Positions 6,562-7,448 of a stretch of 7,448 bases of DNA are shown here, one piece after another. Numbering within the stretch: the first letter of the stretch is position 1; every line of letters starts with the position of its first letter. The notes beneath the pieces were generated by a model that was not told the DNA's origin, did no database searches, and worked only from the letters and a program-made list of their open reading frames with translations. The position numbers were made by a program, and so were the translations under genes. The DNA comes from Nitrospirota bacterium (GTDB lineage: Bacteria; Nitrospirota_A; Leptospirillia; Leptospirillales; Leptospirillaceae). The stretch is from assembly GCA_021795275.1 (NCBI GenBank), contig JAJYPO010000107.1:1-7448 (forward strand). Direction: 5' to 3'.

Positions 6562-6651
6562 GCCGGACAATCGTTTCTGGAGAGGAAGCGCCTCGGGAAA
6601 TCTCGTTTTCCGCCCCGAAAAGGGTCGCTCTCAAAAGCGCATATTCAGCAG

Positions 6652-7448
6652 TCAGAAATCCCTCGGGTATCCGATCTCGCGGTCGAGTCCGTCCTGGATC
6701 ATGGAAAGCCGGAAGCGGTCCGCGATCAGGCGTTCACGGCTGGTCAGGACCTCCGTCTCGGCGTCGACTGCCGTCACCCCGTCCACCAGTCCCCGGGCGA
6801 ACCGCCGTTCCACAAGACGCTGATTTTCCTGCGCATGGTCATAGCGGACCTGGTCCAGCGCCAGGGTCTCCCGTTGCGTCTCGAGATCGTCGAAGAGCTT
6901 CCGGACGTTCCGGATGATGCGAAGCCGCACGAGACGGGTCTTCTCCGACTCTTTTTTCGCCTCCATGCGGGCCCGCTCCGTGTCGTGGAGGATCTCGCCC
7001 CCCACGAAAATCGGAACCGACAGGGCGAGTCCGCTCTGGAAGGTCGGAAGGAAGAGCCCCAGCCCTCCCGAACCGGGGGGAGCGCCCGAGATCGTCGGCG
7101 GGACCCCCCACAGAAGGAAGCCCTGGGCAAAGAGGGAGAGGTGGGGATAGTTGCGGGTCCGGACCTCGTCGACCCGGTTTTCCGACTCCCGGTCCCTGGC
7201 CCGGGCCGCCAGGATCAGGGGACGATGACGCAGGGCGAAAGCGGTCAGCTCGCTCACCGGCCAGTCGGGTCCCGGTTGACGGGGGGAGCCGTCCGTCCGG
7301 TAGGGGACCGGCGCTTCTCTCCCCATGGCGTAGACCAGGTCGGCCCGGGCCTTCTCGAGGGCATTTTCCTGGCGAATCCGTGCAAGACGGGTCTTTTCGA
7401 GGAGCAGTCGGGCCATGGTGACGTCGGTGACGACTCCAAATCCCCGGG
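6652..7448 (-). CDS. TolC-family outer-membrane efflux protein, C-terminal part
   Basis: The frame is open from the right edge (first full codon at 7446) to a TGA at 6654-6652 and gives 264 residues, so the true start is outside the window. The in-frame ATG at 7416 is internal, since the family pattern already runs through it. Visible are a long helical stretch (about 1-45: TDVTMARLLLEKTRLARIRQ, LEKARADLVYAMG), a Pro-rich loop, then a second half with the typical beta-strand and helix start SGLALSVPIFVGGEILHDTERARMEA (split here as SGLALSVPIFVGG at about 140-153 and ILHDTERARMEA). A final long helix has RRFARGLVDGVTAVDAETEV, matching the repeated TolC pattern. These proteins form trimeric channels through the outer membrane and periplasm for RND, MFS or ABC exporters, or for type I secretion. 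The partner pump is not visible, so the substrate is unknown. It ends 265 bases before mdh and is probably the last gene of a separate unit. Confidence 0.9.
   Translation of the reverse strand, partial: RGFGVVTDVTMARLLLEKTRLARIRQENALEKARADLVYAMGREAPVPYRTDGSPRQPGPDWPVSELTAFALRHRPLILAARARDRESENRVDEVRTRNYPHLSLFAQGFLLWGVPPTISGAPPGSGGLGLFLPTFQSGLALSVPIFVGGEILHDTERARMEAKKESEKTRLVRLRIIRNVRKLFDDLETQRETLALDQVRYDHAQENQRLVERRFARGLVDGVTAVDAETEVLTSRERLIADRFRLSMIQDGLDREIGYPRDF

Noticed and set aside
6601..6651. Possible terminator after the TolC-family gene
   Set aside because: Small stems such as CGCTT/GAGCG and CCC/GGG around TTTT are present, but they are short and lack a following U-run, so no call is made.

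Overview
This is a compact stretch of bacterial chromosome in which every supported gene lies on the minus strand. Base composition is GC-rich, roughly 60% by eye. The organism is Gram-negative, because the window carries three lipopolysaccharide (LPS) transport genes and a TolC-type outer-membrane channel. It also uses sigma-54. The gene content and protein style suggest a Nitrospirota or deltaproteobacteria-like lineage; Leptospirillum relatives come to mind. That placement is an impression from family resemblance and needs a phylogenetic test.

Read in the direction of transcription (right to left), the window opens with the C-terminal part of a TolC-family outer-membrane efflux protein (6652-7448, start outside the window). 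A 265-base gap follows. It holds a good sigma-70-like promoter (TTGCCT, 17 bases, TATGAT) and a leader of about 140 bases with alternative pairing elements. Then comes a probable single operon: malate dehydrogenase (mdh), lptC, lptA, lptB, rpoN, the long form of hibernation promoting factor (hpf), rapZ, and the N-terminal part of a lipoprotein that runs off the left edge.

Spacing supports co-transcription. The mdh-lptC gap is 63 bases, lptC-lptA overlap by 20, lptA-lptB by 11 and lptB-rpoN by 4 (ATGA). The rpoN-hpf gap is 33 bases, the hpf-rapZ gap 42, and the rapZ-lipoprotein gap 4. No convincing intrinsic terminator was seen anywhere in the run.

The core lptC-lptA-lptB-rpoN-hpf-rapZ is the widely conserved 'rpoN cluster'. 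LptC, LptA and LptB are the inner-membrane anchor, periplasmic bridge and cytoplasmic ATPase of LPS export. RpoN is sigma-54, HPF makes idle ribosomes dimerise, and RapZ is a P-loop regulatory protein tied to amino-sugar (cell-envelope precursor) control in enterobacteria. The local variations are mdh at the head of the unit, no ptsN between hpf and rapZ, and a lipoprotein gene closely coupled behind rapZ. I found no mobile element, CRISPR array, RNA gene or clearly novel multi-gene system. The points most worth a second look are the mdh leader and the unusual ends of the operon.
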